Positions 18,634 through 29,122 of a stretch of DNA of 33,217 nt are shown here, one piece after another; the stretch's first letter is position 1, and each line of letters starts with the position of its first letter. The notes beneath the pieces were generated by a model, which did no database searches, was not told the DNA's origin, and worked only from the letters and a program-made list of their open reading frames with translations. The stretch covers positions 1-33,217 of the forward strand of contig MCGE01000070.1 in assembly GCA_002105175.1 (NCBI GenBank), given 5' to 3'. The stretch comes from Absidia repens. Its lineage: Eukaryota > Mucoromycota > Mucoromycetes > Mucorales > Cunninghamellaceae. A program made the translations under genes and the position numbers.

Positions 18634-18689
18634 GTAAAAATAGCTTTATTACAAGTGAGAAAGAAAAAAGAAAACATACAGTAACTGTG

Positions 18690-18985
18690 GTAAAATACGA
18701 GACTGAAATAAAGTAACTTTATTACATAAAAATAATAATGAGGAAGAAGCCGGAAAAAACCTTGCTGCTAGAAAGTACAACTGAGAACAAAAATCATGGT
18801 TCTGTAACTAGGCTCTACAAAGCCTAATTCCAGTACCAATAAAAAAAACTAAATACTAGCTATCAGTGTTGTCAAATTGGGACTCCATTCAGGTACAAAT
18901 AAAAATAGATTTTTTGTCGAATGTGGGAACGCCCACAATTACTATTTTTTATTTCCCTTTTTACTTGCAACACCTAGTAAACACC
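18690..18985 (-). repeat. Family B repeat, copy 3
   Basis: Longer form of the repeat: GAGACTGAAATAAAGTAAC, then TAATAATGAGGAAGAAGCCG, then the CTAAATACTAGCTATCAG-TGTTGT block. The palindrome is GTGGG-AACG-CCCAC near 18922-18935. On the minus strand it carries a GTAATAAAG poly(A)-like signal, so it looks like the 3' end of an element whose coding frame (18974-19231) ends exactly at its border. Confidence 0.75.
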
Positions 18986-19281
18986 CCACCAGTAACGTGC
19001 CATGGCAAGATAGGGATCGATACGCTGCCAAACAGCTTTCTTGGCTTGGTGTGGAACTGGTCTGTTGTCTCGGCCTGATACGTTCTCTATTTGGCAAGGA
19101 ATTTCTTCGTATGCGGAAAGATCCAGTTGCACTTCTTCGGACTTGATGCTGGTTCCGTATGCGTTGATGTACAATTCCAATGGCCACTTGGGACTATCTG
19201 TTGCCTTATCCCAATCCCTGCTGCGTGCCATTTATCACAAAAACTATCAAGATGTTTCTTCTCCTTCTCGTAAGGTCCCAC
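18974..19281 (-). pseudogene. C-terminal fragment of an unknown element protein
   Basis: The minus-strand frame 19231-18974 reads WDKATDSPKWPLELYINAYG, EEVQLDLSAYEEIPCQIENV and PHQAKKAVWQRIDPYLAMAR, and stops at WWGVY inside the family B repeat. Upstream (to 19281) an overlapping frame gives YEKEKKHLDSFCDKWHAA, which would join only after a frameshift near 19235. The composition is clearly protein-like. Its end position relative to family B is the same as for the Tnp2-like fragment at 11941-12630, so both may be C-termini of related element proteins; sequence likeness between the two is weak. No domain name can be given with confidence. Confidence 0.45.
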
Positions 19282-20017
19282 CGAATCCTTGCCAAAGCTC
19301 CTTCCCGAACGCCTTGAGGCTCTGGCGACTGGTCTTGGACCGATGGTCCATATTTATTCAAACAATTAACTTTGCATATTTAGTTCTCCCTCCATTACTT
19401 TATTATTTTCTTATTTTTCTCTCTTATCCCTGTATCATGTTTATTATGCTACTCAAATAAAAATCAAAGTTTATATTTCTTTATTTTTTATCAGATTGAT
19501 TTTGAAAGATTTTGTGACTTCATGAAAGTCTATATATTAAATTTTTGTATAATAATTTGTTAGTGCTTCCACCTTAGCATAGTTATTCTTATCATATCTA
19601 TGAACATATTACTCTTTATAAGTTGTATTTTATTCTCGTCCATTATTCACGTCATATAAAATCGCTATTCAGATAATATGTCACTTATACAGTATACTGT
19701 AATATCTTACTTCAACTAATGACTTACTTTATATGGTATTTTATTTTTGTCAATCGTATACTTTTTATAATATCGCTTATCAGATTATGAGTTGCTCTAC
19801 GTAATATCTCATTTCACTATTGGAGTTACTTTTATACTAGTCGACTATGTGGTGTCATTCTAAAAATGTATTCAATGGCGCAAATAAGCCAAGTTGAAAT
19901 ATATTTTATTTCAATAAATGTTACTTCTCACCTACTTCTCTCTATTAACTTGCCACATTAGATTCGCCATCGATTGTAATTAATCAGCTGTACAGCTTGT
20001 AAATAAGCATTATAGAC
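19282..20017. other. A/T-rich spacer, no gene seen
   Basis: About 740 bases of A/T-rich sequence with several ACAGTATACTGT-type palindromes near 19690. No coding stretch recognised. Confidence 0.5.
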
Positions 20018-20350
20018 TGTCGTATCCGGCATTACCATTTTACTTTTTTTTATTTTTATTTTATTAGGAACAGTTACGCCTAAGCTCAGCTGTCACTTTT
20101 TTTATTATTCAAGCAACGCCTGAGATGAAACGCCAATGTAGATCTCTCCGCGGTATTTGGAAAGTATTTACAAAGGTCAAAGAATAAAGATCAACTCGAT
20201 GTAGAGAAGAAACACGGGTTGAGACTTGGCGACGGAAAAGAATTTTTTTATCTCATACCCTATATAAACCCGAGGTTAGCTTTAGTTTTCTTTTTCTTTT
20301 TCTTTTTCTTCGCTCTTACATAAAGTATATATTGTATCTCGTACCTTTCT
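20018..20350 (+). repeat. LTR-like sequence with TATA box and CT-rich leader
   Basis: Begins TGTCGTATCCGGCATTACC. It contains CCCTATATAAACCCGAGG (20262-20275 region) followed by repeated CTTTTT units and a TCTTCGCTCTTACATAAAG leader, as in Gypsy LTR promoters. Only one copy is seen and the right border is uncertain. Confidence 0.45.
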
Positions 20351-20496
20351 AAGTAGCTCAGAGTGTATTGTATTAGAAGTTTGACGATGAATTAATTAAG
20401 TATTTTTGTTTGTTGCTTTTTCCTTTTATAGTAAACTTGTACTGTAATGATCATAACCTTACTATTTATGTTGTTGGCGTACAAGGGATTTGCTCG

Positions 20497-20787
20497 TCAT
20501 AATACTGGTACGGTGAGAATGGAGTGATCAGACCAATTCCGTCGCAATGCTTTAATGTTGTTGTCAGTGATAGTTGGGATGAGGTTGTTACTGGCGTAAA
20601 AGTAATCGATTGTGGATACGATTTCACTGGAACGTTGAAAAGTAGAAATCTCGGAGCGATCATGGAGAAGCATGCAGTTGTAAAAATGATGGTACAAAAT
20701 GGCGAGCCAATCGGAGAATGTTTTACAATTAACTATTTTACTATTGACTACAATCCCTTGCCTTTTTCTTACATATTCCTTAATCAT
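20497..20787 (-). pseudogene. LINE-type AP endonuclease fragment (EEP domain end)
   Basis: The minus strand reads STFQRSSEIVSTIDYFYASN and, later, RRNWSDHSILTVPVL. The pattern TFQR-x5-S-x-IDY-x2-AS ... WSDHS-x-L is the C-terminal half of the endonuclease/exonuclease/phosphatase domain of non-LTR retrotransposons, with the catalytic Asp-His pair in SDH. In a LINE this domain nicks target DNA and precedes the reverse transcriptase; neither the N-terminal half nor the transcriptase is found nearby. A second frame over 20466-20663 is a shadow. Confidence 0.62.
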
Positions 20788-21046
20788 CTCTTACTGTCCC
20801 AACCATGATCATTATTATCGTTATTTTTATTACACTATTATTTGGTTTACAATTATTAGAGTTCCCTTTCATCTTTTTTACTTAAATCTATTTCAATCGG
20901 AACATCCCAGTGATTGGTTATAAAAGGATGAATCAAGCTATACTCAATAAAAACCATCCAGTTATTCTCATTTAAATCAAATACTGTTATCAACAGCCTA
21001 CTTTCTATACAGGTGTCGACATATTTTATTTCCCTTTACAGTATAC

Positions 21047-21276
21047 AATATATTATAAAATAATTGTTGGAATAATAAATTTCTACTACTAAGGTATTAT
21101 TGGATGAGGTATAGATGAGGGAATAAATCATTGGACTGTGAATAGACGATTGAATGATTATTGTTATACTGACAGATCGGGATTGAATATGACAGTTAGG
21201 TTCTGATCCGAATCTGACATTTGCTATATTTGATAGATTGATTTATAATAAAACATAGAGGATGACAAATACGACA
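21047..21276 (-). repeat. Partial LTR, family E copy 1
   Basis: Minus strand starts TGTCGTATTTGTCATCCTCT. It matches 22629-22958 (CAAATATAGCAAATGTCAGA, TTCAATCCCGATCTGTCAGT) in opposite orientation; its far end is truncated near 21047. The pair brackets a family A copy. Confidence 0.7.
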
Positions 21277-21584
21277 ATTACTAAGGAAAACTAGAATATA
21301 GTAAATACTTATCGTTGATCCATTCAGTTGTCATCGTCGCATCATGAAAAATGATGGCATAAAAAAAAATTGAAACCTGTTCCTGAAAAAATCAGTGACC
21401 AAATAAATTGAAATCCCGATTAGAAACAATACAAAATAAAAATAAATGATCACACAACAATTATGATGAAAGAAAAGAAAACAATGATTCACTTCATGAA
21501 ATCATTAGCTCTCATAAAATAGAAGAAATGAAAATATCCTTGCAATGATATCAATCGTACTGCCGTATTTGTCATTTGTCGGTA

Positions 21585-22420
21585 GACTAATCTGTATACT
21601 AATCTGCATATTAATGAACATACTATTATACTGTTCTACTGTACATACTATTCTTCTTTGATAGTGTATTCCTATAGTGCGGTGATCTATTTTCCAAACC
21701 AATTTCGTACGGTAAATGTCTCTACATGCTATAATGTTGTAAGCAATACTGAAGCATAGGGCTTGTTATTATGGCTGTAGGCTTTCCCCGACTTTGTTTT
21801 TGTTTGTTGACGGCCCTATAGATTTTTTTGTGACGGGATTGAAAATCAAAGCCCGCTCTGCCTGAATTATTTTTCAAGGGGCATCCCCATTTTCTCTCTC
21901 TCATTCTCTTTCTTTCCCTTTTTTTTTTAACAAAAAATCATTTTTTCGTCACGGTTTTGGGATCGTTGTGGACCTGGTGGCCTTGGCTTTCTGTTAGGAC
22001 TAGTTTAGAAGGGTTTTAGAAAAGCGATTACAAGATGCATGGGGAAACCCTTTCATTTTGATTCTAGGATCTTGGGGAATGACTTGATTAGCTTAGTATG
22101 TCTGTTTTCTCAATAAAATGTATCTTTGATTCAAACAAACCACAATAAAAATAACAACAACAATATCTTTGCTTCAGTAAACATGCATTTGGTTTGATCA
22201 AGCATGTCTTTGCTTTATTGAAGTGCGCTTCAATAGAAGTTTACAGATCCCACTTTGAGATCCCCTTTTTATACATCATCCCTTCTTTTGACTTTTTTTT
22301 CCCAACACCATTCTTCTAGACTAGTACCTCTATCAATAAATTATTGATCTTCATTTATATTTACTTTCTTTTTGCACAGTATTGACTGTCATGATACAAT
22401 AAAAAAGTTTTTATTAAAAT
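21585..22420 (+). repeat. Family A repeat, copy 3
   Basis: Carries the same blocks in the same order as copy 1 from GTAGACTAATCTG to TTGATTAGCTTAGTATGTCT. It continues into a diverged right part with AGAAGTTTACAGATCCC, AGACTAGTACCTCT and TACAATAAAAAAG. It lies between inverted family E LTR pieces. Confidence 0.72.
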
Positions 22421-22628
22421 AAAGACCTGGAATCACGTCGTGATGAGAGGTGCCCAGTTAAAGGTAAGGAATAGTAAAATATGAAAAGTAGGATGTAGGG
22501 AAAGGAGAATTTTGTTAGACACTGACAGGTGGAAATAAAAGATGGGGGAACTATACTAGAGGTTAGAGGTGTCGGGTAATATCAAGAGACAAGAGAAAAT
22601 CATCCTATGGGTTTACAAAGTGCGGGAG

Positions 22629-22958
22629 TGTCGTATTTGTCATCCTCTATATTTACATTATAAATCAATCTATCAAATATAGCAAATGTCAGACTCAGAT
22701 CAGGCACTAACTGTCATATTCAATCCCGATCTGTCAGTAAACCAATAATCATTCAATCATCTAATCACAGTCCAAAAATTTATTCCCTCATCTCTATCTT
22801 ATCCAATAATACATTAGTAGTAGAAATTTATTATTCCAATAACCGCTTCCCCCGATTTTATTATACTGTAAAAGCCTTCCATCATTTTACTAAAATATAA
22901 AATAAAAAGATAACTTTGTCTCACTTATTTGACTTATTCTCTACTACCAACCATTACA
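22629..22958 (+). repeat. Solo LTR, family E copy 2
   Basis: Begins TGTCGTATTTGTCATCCTC and ends CCAACCATTACA. It has TTATTATACTGTAAAAGCC and AAAATAAAAAGATAACTTTG in promoter/poly(A) positions. Its tail (CTTTGTCTCACTTATTTGACTT) recurs in reverse at 16190-16247. It directly abuts the truncated exon at 22959-23091. Confidence 0.7.
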
Positions 22959-23091
22959 CTTGCTCATCCATTCTGCCAAGTTTTCCTGTTTAAAAGTGTC
23001 TTCTTGCATATATTGTTGAACAATTTCGTATACTTCTTGTTCGGATAAAAATATGGTATCTGTCCTGCCAGATATCGGTTGCTTGGGCATG
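22959..23091 (-). pseudogene. Truncated first exon, Tctex1-type dynein light chain-like
   Basis: ATG at 23091; the frame reads MPKQPISGRTDTIFLSEQEV, then YEIVQQYMQEDTFKQENLAE, then WMSKC, and then runs into the LTR at 22958. The spacing F-x4-EV-x2-IV-x8-(F/Y)-x7-W fits the N-terminal helix region of Tctex1/DYNLT light chains (e.g. F-x2-EEV-x2-IV ... Y-x7-W-T), small dimeric dynein subunits of about 110 residues. The rest of the protein (beta-strands with YIV and GAGLH-like motifs) was not found on the other side of the LTR. The resemblance is short and recalled, so it could be another protein. It is the only host-like coding piece in the element-rich part. Confidence 0.42.
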
Positions 23092-23357
23092 TATAGTAAT
23101 GTATAGGAAGGCTAGGCGTGACTAGATATTAAAATACTAAAGTATACAATTAGACAAATGTATTATCCACTAGGCATAATGCTTGAAGATATAGCGGAAA
23201 TCAATTTACATTTTAGGTCGAGACAATTAGGATGCAACAATGGTGGCGTCTGATGAGGACACAAGAAATTATAAAAAAGGGACACTAGAAAAGATAAGTT
23301 CGGTCTTTGATAACAGTGTTTGACTTGAATGATGATAATTGAACGGTCATTGTTGTG

Positions 23358-23700
23358 ATGAATACGAGACTTAAATAAAGTAACTTTATTATAAAAATAT
23401 AATAATGAGGAAGAAGCCGGAAAAACCCAGTGGGTAAAAAAACCTTGCTCTTTAAAAAAAAAAAGTAAAAACTGAGAATAAAAAAAAATCATAGTCCAGA
23501 AATTAGATTCTACAAAGTCTAATTTCAGTACCAATAAAAAAAAAAAACTAAATACTAGCTACCAGTGTTGTGAAATTGAAATACCGTTAAGGTACAAAAT
23601 AAAAATAGATCTTTATGTATCAAATGTGGGAGCGCCCACATTCATTATTTTTTTTTATTTTCACTTTTTACTTCCAACACCTAATAAACACCACAATTAT
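23358..23700 (-). repeat. Family B repeat, copy 4
   Basis: Long form as in copy 3 (GAGACTTAAATAAAGTAAC, TAATAATGAGGAAGAAGCCG, TAGATTCTACAAAGTCTAAT, CTAAATACTAGCTACCAG). Palindrome AATGTGGG-AGCG-CCCACATT at 23623-23642. No coding frame follows; it is truncated into other sequence at 23700. Confidence 0.78.
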
Positions 23701-24181
23701 TGAACGTTGGTAATTGAATGTCTTTTTATTGAATTTGATTTGATTCATCTCTATAAAAAATCGGTATAATGTTCCGATTGGGGAAGATGGTAGTAAAAAG
23801 ATGAATAGGAAGTAAAAAACGCTAATAATGATGAGGGTTGGAGCAGTAGAAAATATTAGGGGATATATAAGAGGGTGGCGGAAAGAATGTAGCTGGAAGT
23901 AAATAAAATAATTGACTATATATGAAAATTAAGTAGTAAAATATGATCATTACATTGTGCTGTGTAATAACTCTGCACTGATAAAAGGTTATACGATGCA
24001 AACACTATACAGAAAACAAGGTCCTGTTTTTTGCTCGATCCCGCTCCCATATCAATCGTAGTTAATAGATGTAGATGTAGATTGTAAGACTTGCAAATGA
24101 GGATTAGTTTATGTATTTTTATTTATTATTTGTACAATAAAAAAGTGCCGTCCCTTCGTTTTTTTTTGTTATTGTATGGAT
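23701..24181. other. Spacer with possible minus-strand LTR remnant
   Basis: Minus-strand CAATAAAAAG near 23728 and TTTTTTATAGAG near 23755, in reverse LTR order, suggest another LTR piece, but no second copy is present to confirm borders. No coding frame seen. Confidence 0.3.
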
Positions 24182-24460
24182 TGTTGTATTTGTGATACCC
24201 AAACCTATTTCCGATCTTCCACATCTTTATTTATTTATACCCGCTCCGCATTTCTTCTCTTTGATATTTTGACAGGCACTACCCTATTTTATTCATACTT
24301 CATCACCTGCTAAATTACTTCTCAACATCACTTCAGATTATCCCAATTCGTAACCATTTCATTATGACTCACTTAGCTATAGGAAAAGATATAAATATTA
24401 TATGTTTGAATATTAAATAAAAAGAGTAACCAATTGTATCACTTATTTGTACCTTTGCGT
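24182..24460 (+). repeat. Probable 5' LTR of the Gypsy Gag fragment
   Basis: Starts TGTTGTATTTGTGATACCC. It has AAGATATAAATATTATATG (TATA) at about 24388 and TTAAATAAAAAGAGTAACC at about 24415, then TTGTATCACTTATTTG. It lies about 40 bases before the Gag ATG at 24500. The right border is uncertain. Confidence 0.5.
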
Positions 24461-24499
24461 TTATTTCAATTTTTAAGTGAATTCTTTTTATTTTTTATT

Positions 24500-25893
24500 A
24501 TGACTGACTCTCCTCCTTTTGTTTCCAATGAGCAAGGCGCTCAAATACTTGCTCCCCTCTGACCGCCTCACCTGTTGCCTCGAATGATGATCCCTATGAA
24601 GACAGTAACATGGTTCAAGCTCCCCAATTTTCTGAGGCCTCTAAGCATGCCCCTTCACCTGACTTGGAATTCACTATTGATCGTTTGAAGGAAGAAGCTG
24701 CCTCTTTATCATTTGCTCTGGCACCTATTGACTGCGGGGATCCTTCGTTTAAGAAAAGGAAACTGGAAATTGATCTACTTAATGGCAGGATTTCTACCCT
24801 GGAAAAAACTTTGGAATGGAAGTCGAAGCAAGATGGACGTGCTCTTAGGTCAAATTCCCATCTTTCAAGTTCGTGGCCAAACTCAAGTGAATAAAAATTA
24901 TCAAGTGTTCGATTCTGTTGGCAAATTCATTAGGCGTTTTGAAAAAACGATGGACCTTCACCAAGTGAACAAAGATCGATGTTGGAAGCTTTATTTAACC
25001 TATGCAATGACTGGCGACGATGTCGATTTATGGTTCAACAAACATCTTCGACCCCAAAACCTGACTTGGAACGTGGCAAAGAAAATACTAATGGACAAGT
25101 TTGATGACATGGATTCTGCTATTGACTCTGCTATGGAATTATTCTCGATGGTGATGAACAAAAATGAATCGGGATTGCGCCTGCAAACGGTGTATCAGGA
25201 AGCTGGATGGAAAGACGGCAAAACCACTGCTATCATTTGTATACGGGCACTCCCACGCGTCCTTCGGGGAAATGTTTTGGTTTATCATTCAAAAAGCAAC
25301 GCCATGACCTACCTCAAACTTCCGAGGAAGTTTTACGTCTCGCTGGCAAGCTATCCCAACAGAAACGATCTTACGCTCGCGATGATGAGTACGATCAACA
25401 ACAACGCAAGAAAACTTTTAATTCGGTCAAGACATTCCATTGCACATATCATGGTATGCGATCAAGTCACTCCACAGCTGATTGTAAGAAATTAAATGGC
25501 ATCACGCCCCAAGCTTCCTCTTCAACACCATCTTCTTCCACTGACAACGTCAAGATCAAACTGTGCTATTTTTGCAAAAAAGCTGAATGGACCCCTTCCC
25601 ACACATGCAAGGAACGAAATGAGCGTCGCCAAGCCAAGATGCCCTCCATCCGCTCCATCTCCACCTACGGTCGTGTCGCTGATCACGGAATGGATTAATC
25701 GAATGAATATATGGAATCTGTAAGAATGCAAGCACATGATGAAGAAATGACAGGTAAGACACCTAGAAAAAACAACAAAAATATCAACGCAATAACACAT
25801 CAATCTAACAGAAATTTTGTTTTCCCACTTCTTCTGCAGAATAACAATCCTTCACCCTCCTGGACACTGGCGCCGATGTATCTGTAATAATTT
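24500..25893 (+). pseudogene. Ty3/Gypsy Gag with start of aspartic protease, decayed
   Basis: Begins MTDSPPFVSNEQGAQ at 24500. A frameshift near 24556 leads to MVQAPQFSEASK and a coiled-coil-like segment (LEIDLLNGRISTLEKTLEW). Another shift near 24850 leads to the Gag core: VFDSVGKFIRRFEKTMDLHQ, WKLYLTYAMTGDDVDLWF, then FDDMDSAIDSAMELFSM. A third shift near 25190 leads to TSEEVLRLAGKLSQQKRS and two Cys/His knuckles, FHCTYHGMRSSHSTADC and LCYFCKKAEWTPSHTC, typical of Gypsy Gag-Pol in Mucoromycota. Finally LLDTGADVSVI (about 25855-25890) is the D-T-G active site of the protease. The element stops there, a few bases before solo LTR 25899-26249. At least three frameshifts; no reverse transcriptase. 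Gag packages element RNA; the protease would process the polyprotein. Confidence 0.83.
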
Positions 25894-25898
25894 AAGTA

Positions 25899-26249
25899 TG
25901 TAATAGAGTCAATCAAGTAAGTGATATAACAGATATGGTTTTTATTGAATCGAATGACAGAGGGTTTTTATAATAAAAATAGGGGAAGCGGATGTTGGAA
26001 TAATAAATTTCTATGATGATAGATGATTGTAGATGATAATGGATTATTGGGAGAGTTCGAGATGAGGGAATAAAATAGTGTATTATGGAATAGATGGATG
26101 ATTGATCTTTGATACTGTATTGATTATAGACCAAGTGAAACATAGCCAGTGTGAGGATATGCTGGGTAGTGACAAGGTACAATTGTTGGGACGCGATGGG
26201 TAATCGCGTATCTGATATATGTGGATGATGACAAATGACAAATACGACA
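25899..26249 (-). repeat. Solo LTR, family D copy 3
   Basis: Minus strand starts TGTCGTATTTGTCATTTGTC and ends CTATTACA. TTTTTATTATAAAAACCC (TATA) and TTCAATAAAAACCATATCTG (poly(A)) are in order. It truncates the Gypsy protease reading frame of opposite orientation. No exact target-site duplication could be seen. Confidence 0.72.
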
Positions 26250-26261
26250 ATCAGAGGTGTA

Positions 26262-26312
26262 GTAATATTTCAATAAAAAGAAAAGTTTATTGATGAATGA
26301 GGAATGAGGGTA
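26262..26312 (+). repeat. 50-bp block shared with 31948-32000
   Basis: GTAGTAAT(A/G)TTTCAATAAAA, AGAAAAGTTTATT and ATGAATGAGGAAT(G/A)AGGGTACC occur at both places, each time directly before a poly-T array. Confidence 0.85.
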
Positions 26313-26329
26313 CCTCTTTTTTGACGGGG

Positions 26330-26600
26330 GAGGTAGTTTTTTTTTTTTTTTTTTTTGAAGGATAGCAGGAACCCCTTTTGTTTGATAGACAGCTGGAAAC
26401 TTTTTTTTTTTTTTTTTGATAAACGGCAGGTAGTTTTTTTTTTTTTTGAAAGGATAGCAGTAACCTTTTTTTTTTTTTTTGAAAAGACCACAGGAACCCC
26501 TTTTTTTTTGAAAGATATCAGGAACCTTTTTTTTTATAGATAGAAGGGCCCGGCTTTTGGTTTGATAGATAGCAGGAACCTCCTTTTTTTTTTTTGTTGA
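26330..26600 (+). repeat. Poly-T/GATAGCAGGAACC array, copy 1
   Basis: About eight units of 30-40 bases, each a run of 8-20 T followed by a variant of GATAGACAGCAGGAACC (e.g. GATAGCAGGAACCCC, GATAGACAGCTGGAAAC, GATAAACGGCAGGTAG). A longer array of the same kind lies at 31328-31890. Frames in it are Phe- or Lys-rich and not genes. Confidence 0.88.
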
Positions 26601-27560
26601 CGGACCTCTAGATATTTTTGTGAAGGGAATTAGAATAAAACCCCGCTCAGCCTGAATTATTTTTCAAGGGGGCATCCCCATTTTCTCTCTCTTTCTCTTT
26701 CTTTCCTTTTTTTTTTTTTTAACAAAAATTCATTTTTTTCTTCACTGTTTTTTGCTCGTTGTGGAGGTGGTGGCCTTGGCTTTTTGTTAGGACTAGTTTA
26801 GAAGGGTTTTGAGATTAGCGATTACAAGATGCATGGGGAAACCCTTTCCTTTTGATTGTAGGATCTGGGGGAAATGTCCTGATTAGCTTAGTATGATTCT
26901 TTTCTTCAATAAAACATGCCTGCTTCAATAAAACTTGGACTTTGCATCAATAAAACTTGTGTTTTATTGAGAAACAACATGTCTTGGTTTGAAAAAATGT
27001 GTATTTGCTTCAATGATGTGGGCGTTTAGACTTCATTAGAAGTTTGGATATCCCTTTTAGAGATCCCTTTTTTATTGTACATCGTTCCTTCTTCTACACC
27101 ATTCATCTAGACTAGCACCTCTTTCAGCTACTATTAGCGACCCCTATTTTCACATCTTCTTTCCTTTTAGTATAGTATTGACTATCAGATTCAATAAAAG
27201 TTTTTTTTTTATTTTGCAATGAACAATGAATGGCTATACTACTGTCATAGGCTATTGTACATACTATTATATTGCGGTAGACTATTCTACATACTAATGA
27301 ACATACTATTATACTGTGGTAATCTATTCTACGGACTATTCATGTTTGGTACTATATCTCTATAGTATGGTGATCTATTTTCCAAACCAATTTTGTACGG
27401 TAACTGCCTCTACATGCTATAATGTTGTAAACAATACTGAGCCATAGGCCTTGTTATTATGGCTGTAGGCTTTCCCGCCTTTGTTTTTGTTTGTTGACGG
27501 GGCACCCGATTTTTTGTGACGGGATTGGAAATCGAAGCACGCTCCTCCTGGATTGTTTTC
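26588..27560 (+). repeat. Family A repeat, copy 4
   Basis: Starts at the GTTGACGGACC block and runs through GTGGTGGCCTTGGC, AAGATGCATGGGGAAACCC and GATTAGCTTAGTATG. It continues with the subrepeat/AATAAA part and a second start of the GTTGACGGGGC block at about 27495. The block order shows that the unit is circularly permuted relative to copy 1, as expected of pieces of a tandem array. Confidence 0.72.
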
Positions 27561-27840
27561 TCTCGCCTTTTTGCTTCCTTCCTCATCACAACAATCCTCA
27601 CCATTCAACTTTGGATCTGTAGAATAGTATACATTAGAATACCTCATTCTTCATTCATGAATAAAAACTTTTTTATTGAAACATCGCTAAACTTAAATCA
27701 CTAAACTAAAGGGAGGGGAGTGAAAGGATCTCGGGAGCAGTCGAGGGATCTTGAGGGATGTCGTGAAAAAAGAGAGAGATAGTTCCTTTTCCAAAAAAAT
27801 ACCTGCCCACAACCCCCGCCCACAACCCCCGCCCACAAAA

Positions 27841-28440
27841 AAATACCCCCCATACACCCCCAAAATAATGTCTCCCCCCACATCCCCCAAAATAATGTCT
27901 CCCCCCACATCCCCCAAAATAATGTCTCCCCCCATAAACCCCCCAAAAAAGCCCTCCCCCATACACCCCCCAAAAAGCCCTCCCCCCACATCCCCCCAAA
28001 AAAGCCCTCCCCCATACACCCCCCAAAAAGCCCTCCCCCCATACACCCCCAAAATAATATCTCCCCCCATACACCCCCAAAAAGCCCTCCCCCACATCCC
28101 CCCAAAAAAGCCCTCCCCCATACACCCCCAAAATAATATCTCCCCCCATACACCCCCCAAAAAGTCCTCCCCCCATACATCCCCAAAATAAAGTCTCCCC
28201 CCATACACCCCCAAAATAAAGTCTCCCCCCATACACCCCCAAAATAATATCTCCCCCCATACACCCCCCAAAAAGTCCTCCCCCCATACATCCCCAAAAT
28301 AAAGTCTCCCCCATACACCCCCAAAATAATGTCTCCCCCCATACACCCCCAAAAAGAGTCCTCCCCCCACATCCCCCCAAAAAAGCCCTCCCCCCATACA
28401 CCCCCAAAATAATGTCTCCCCCCATACACCCCCAAAAAAG
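27841..28440. repeat. C-rich minisatellite, about 22 units of 26-28 bp
   Basis: Units follow CCCCCC-ATACA-CCCCC-AAAATAATGTCT, with alternatives ACATC for ATACA and AAAAAGCCCT, AAAAAGTCCT, AATAAAGTCT or AATAATATCT as the second half. A three-unit order (AATATCT, AGTCCT, then ATACATCC...AAAGTCT) occurs twice between about 28110 and 28300, so there is higher-order structure. The complementary strand has G5-G6 runs at regular spacing and could form G-quadruplexes. Long Gly-rich minus-strand frames are open in all three phases only because the unit lacks stops. Confidence 0.95.
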
Positions 28441-28539
28441 ACCCCCACTACCCCCATAACCCTCCAAAAAAATAACACCCAAAAAAGTCTGGTTTATTTG
28501 AGCCAAAACCAAAATCAGTAGGTTTAACTAACCAAAAGG

Positions 28540-29122
28540 CCTGAAGAAGGAATGATGTATAAAAAAGGGATCTCTACGATGGATCTGTAAGAGGGATTTC
28601 TAAGAGGGATCTGTAAGAGGGATCTCTAAGCGGGATTTCTAAGAGGGATTTCTAAGAGGGATTTGCAAACTTTTAATGACGTTTAAACACACATCATTGA
28701 AGTAAAGACAGGTTTTATTGGAGCAAAGACAAAAACTTTTATTGAAGCAGAGACATATTATATTGAAGAAAAGTAAGCTAATCACGACAACCCCAAAATC
28801 CTAGAATCAAAATGAAAGGGTTTCCCCTTGCATCTTGCAATGCCTTTTCTGAAACCCTTCTAAACTAGTCCTAACAGAAAGCCAAGTCCACCAGGTCCAC
28901 AACGAGCCAAAAACCGTAACGAAAAAATCATTTTTCATTAAAAAAAAAAGAAAAGAAAGAGAAAGAGAGAGAGAAAATGGGGGATGCCGCTTCAAAAATA
29001 ATTCAGGCTGAGCGGGCTTTGATTTTCAATCCTGTCACAAAAAAATCTGGAGGGCCGTCAACAAACAAAAACAAAGTCGGGAAGCCCTACAGCCATAATG
29101 GCAAGCCCCTACTGGATGCTTA
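28540..29122 (-). repeat. Family A repeat, copy 5 (inverted)
   Basis: Reverse complement of the family: AAAAATCTGGAGGGCCGTCA, ACCAGGTCCACAACGAGCC, GGGTTTCCCCTTGCATCTTG, AGTAAGCTAATCA, and the subrepeat AAACTTTTAATGACGTTTAA. It ends CAAGCCCCTACTGGATGCTT, directly against the protein fragment at 29123. Confidence 0.75.
28566..28665. repeat. 13-bp tandem repeat, about 7 units
   Basis: Units of GAGGGATTTCTAA with single-base variants (GAGGGATCTGTAA, GCGGGATTTCTAA), lying inside the inverted family A copy where the AGATCCC motif normally occurs; it looks like a local amplification of GGGATCT. Confidence 0.88.

Noticed and set aside
27841..28440. CRISPR-like array
   Set aside because: Units are directly tandem without unique spacers and the organism is clearly eukaryotic (spliced genes).
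27693..28512. Long Gly-rich minus-strand frames of 244-268 residues in three phases
   Set aside because: All three frames of one strand are open over the same minisatellite, which happens when a repeat unit has no stop in any phase. The residues follow the 26-28 bp units exactly.
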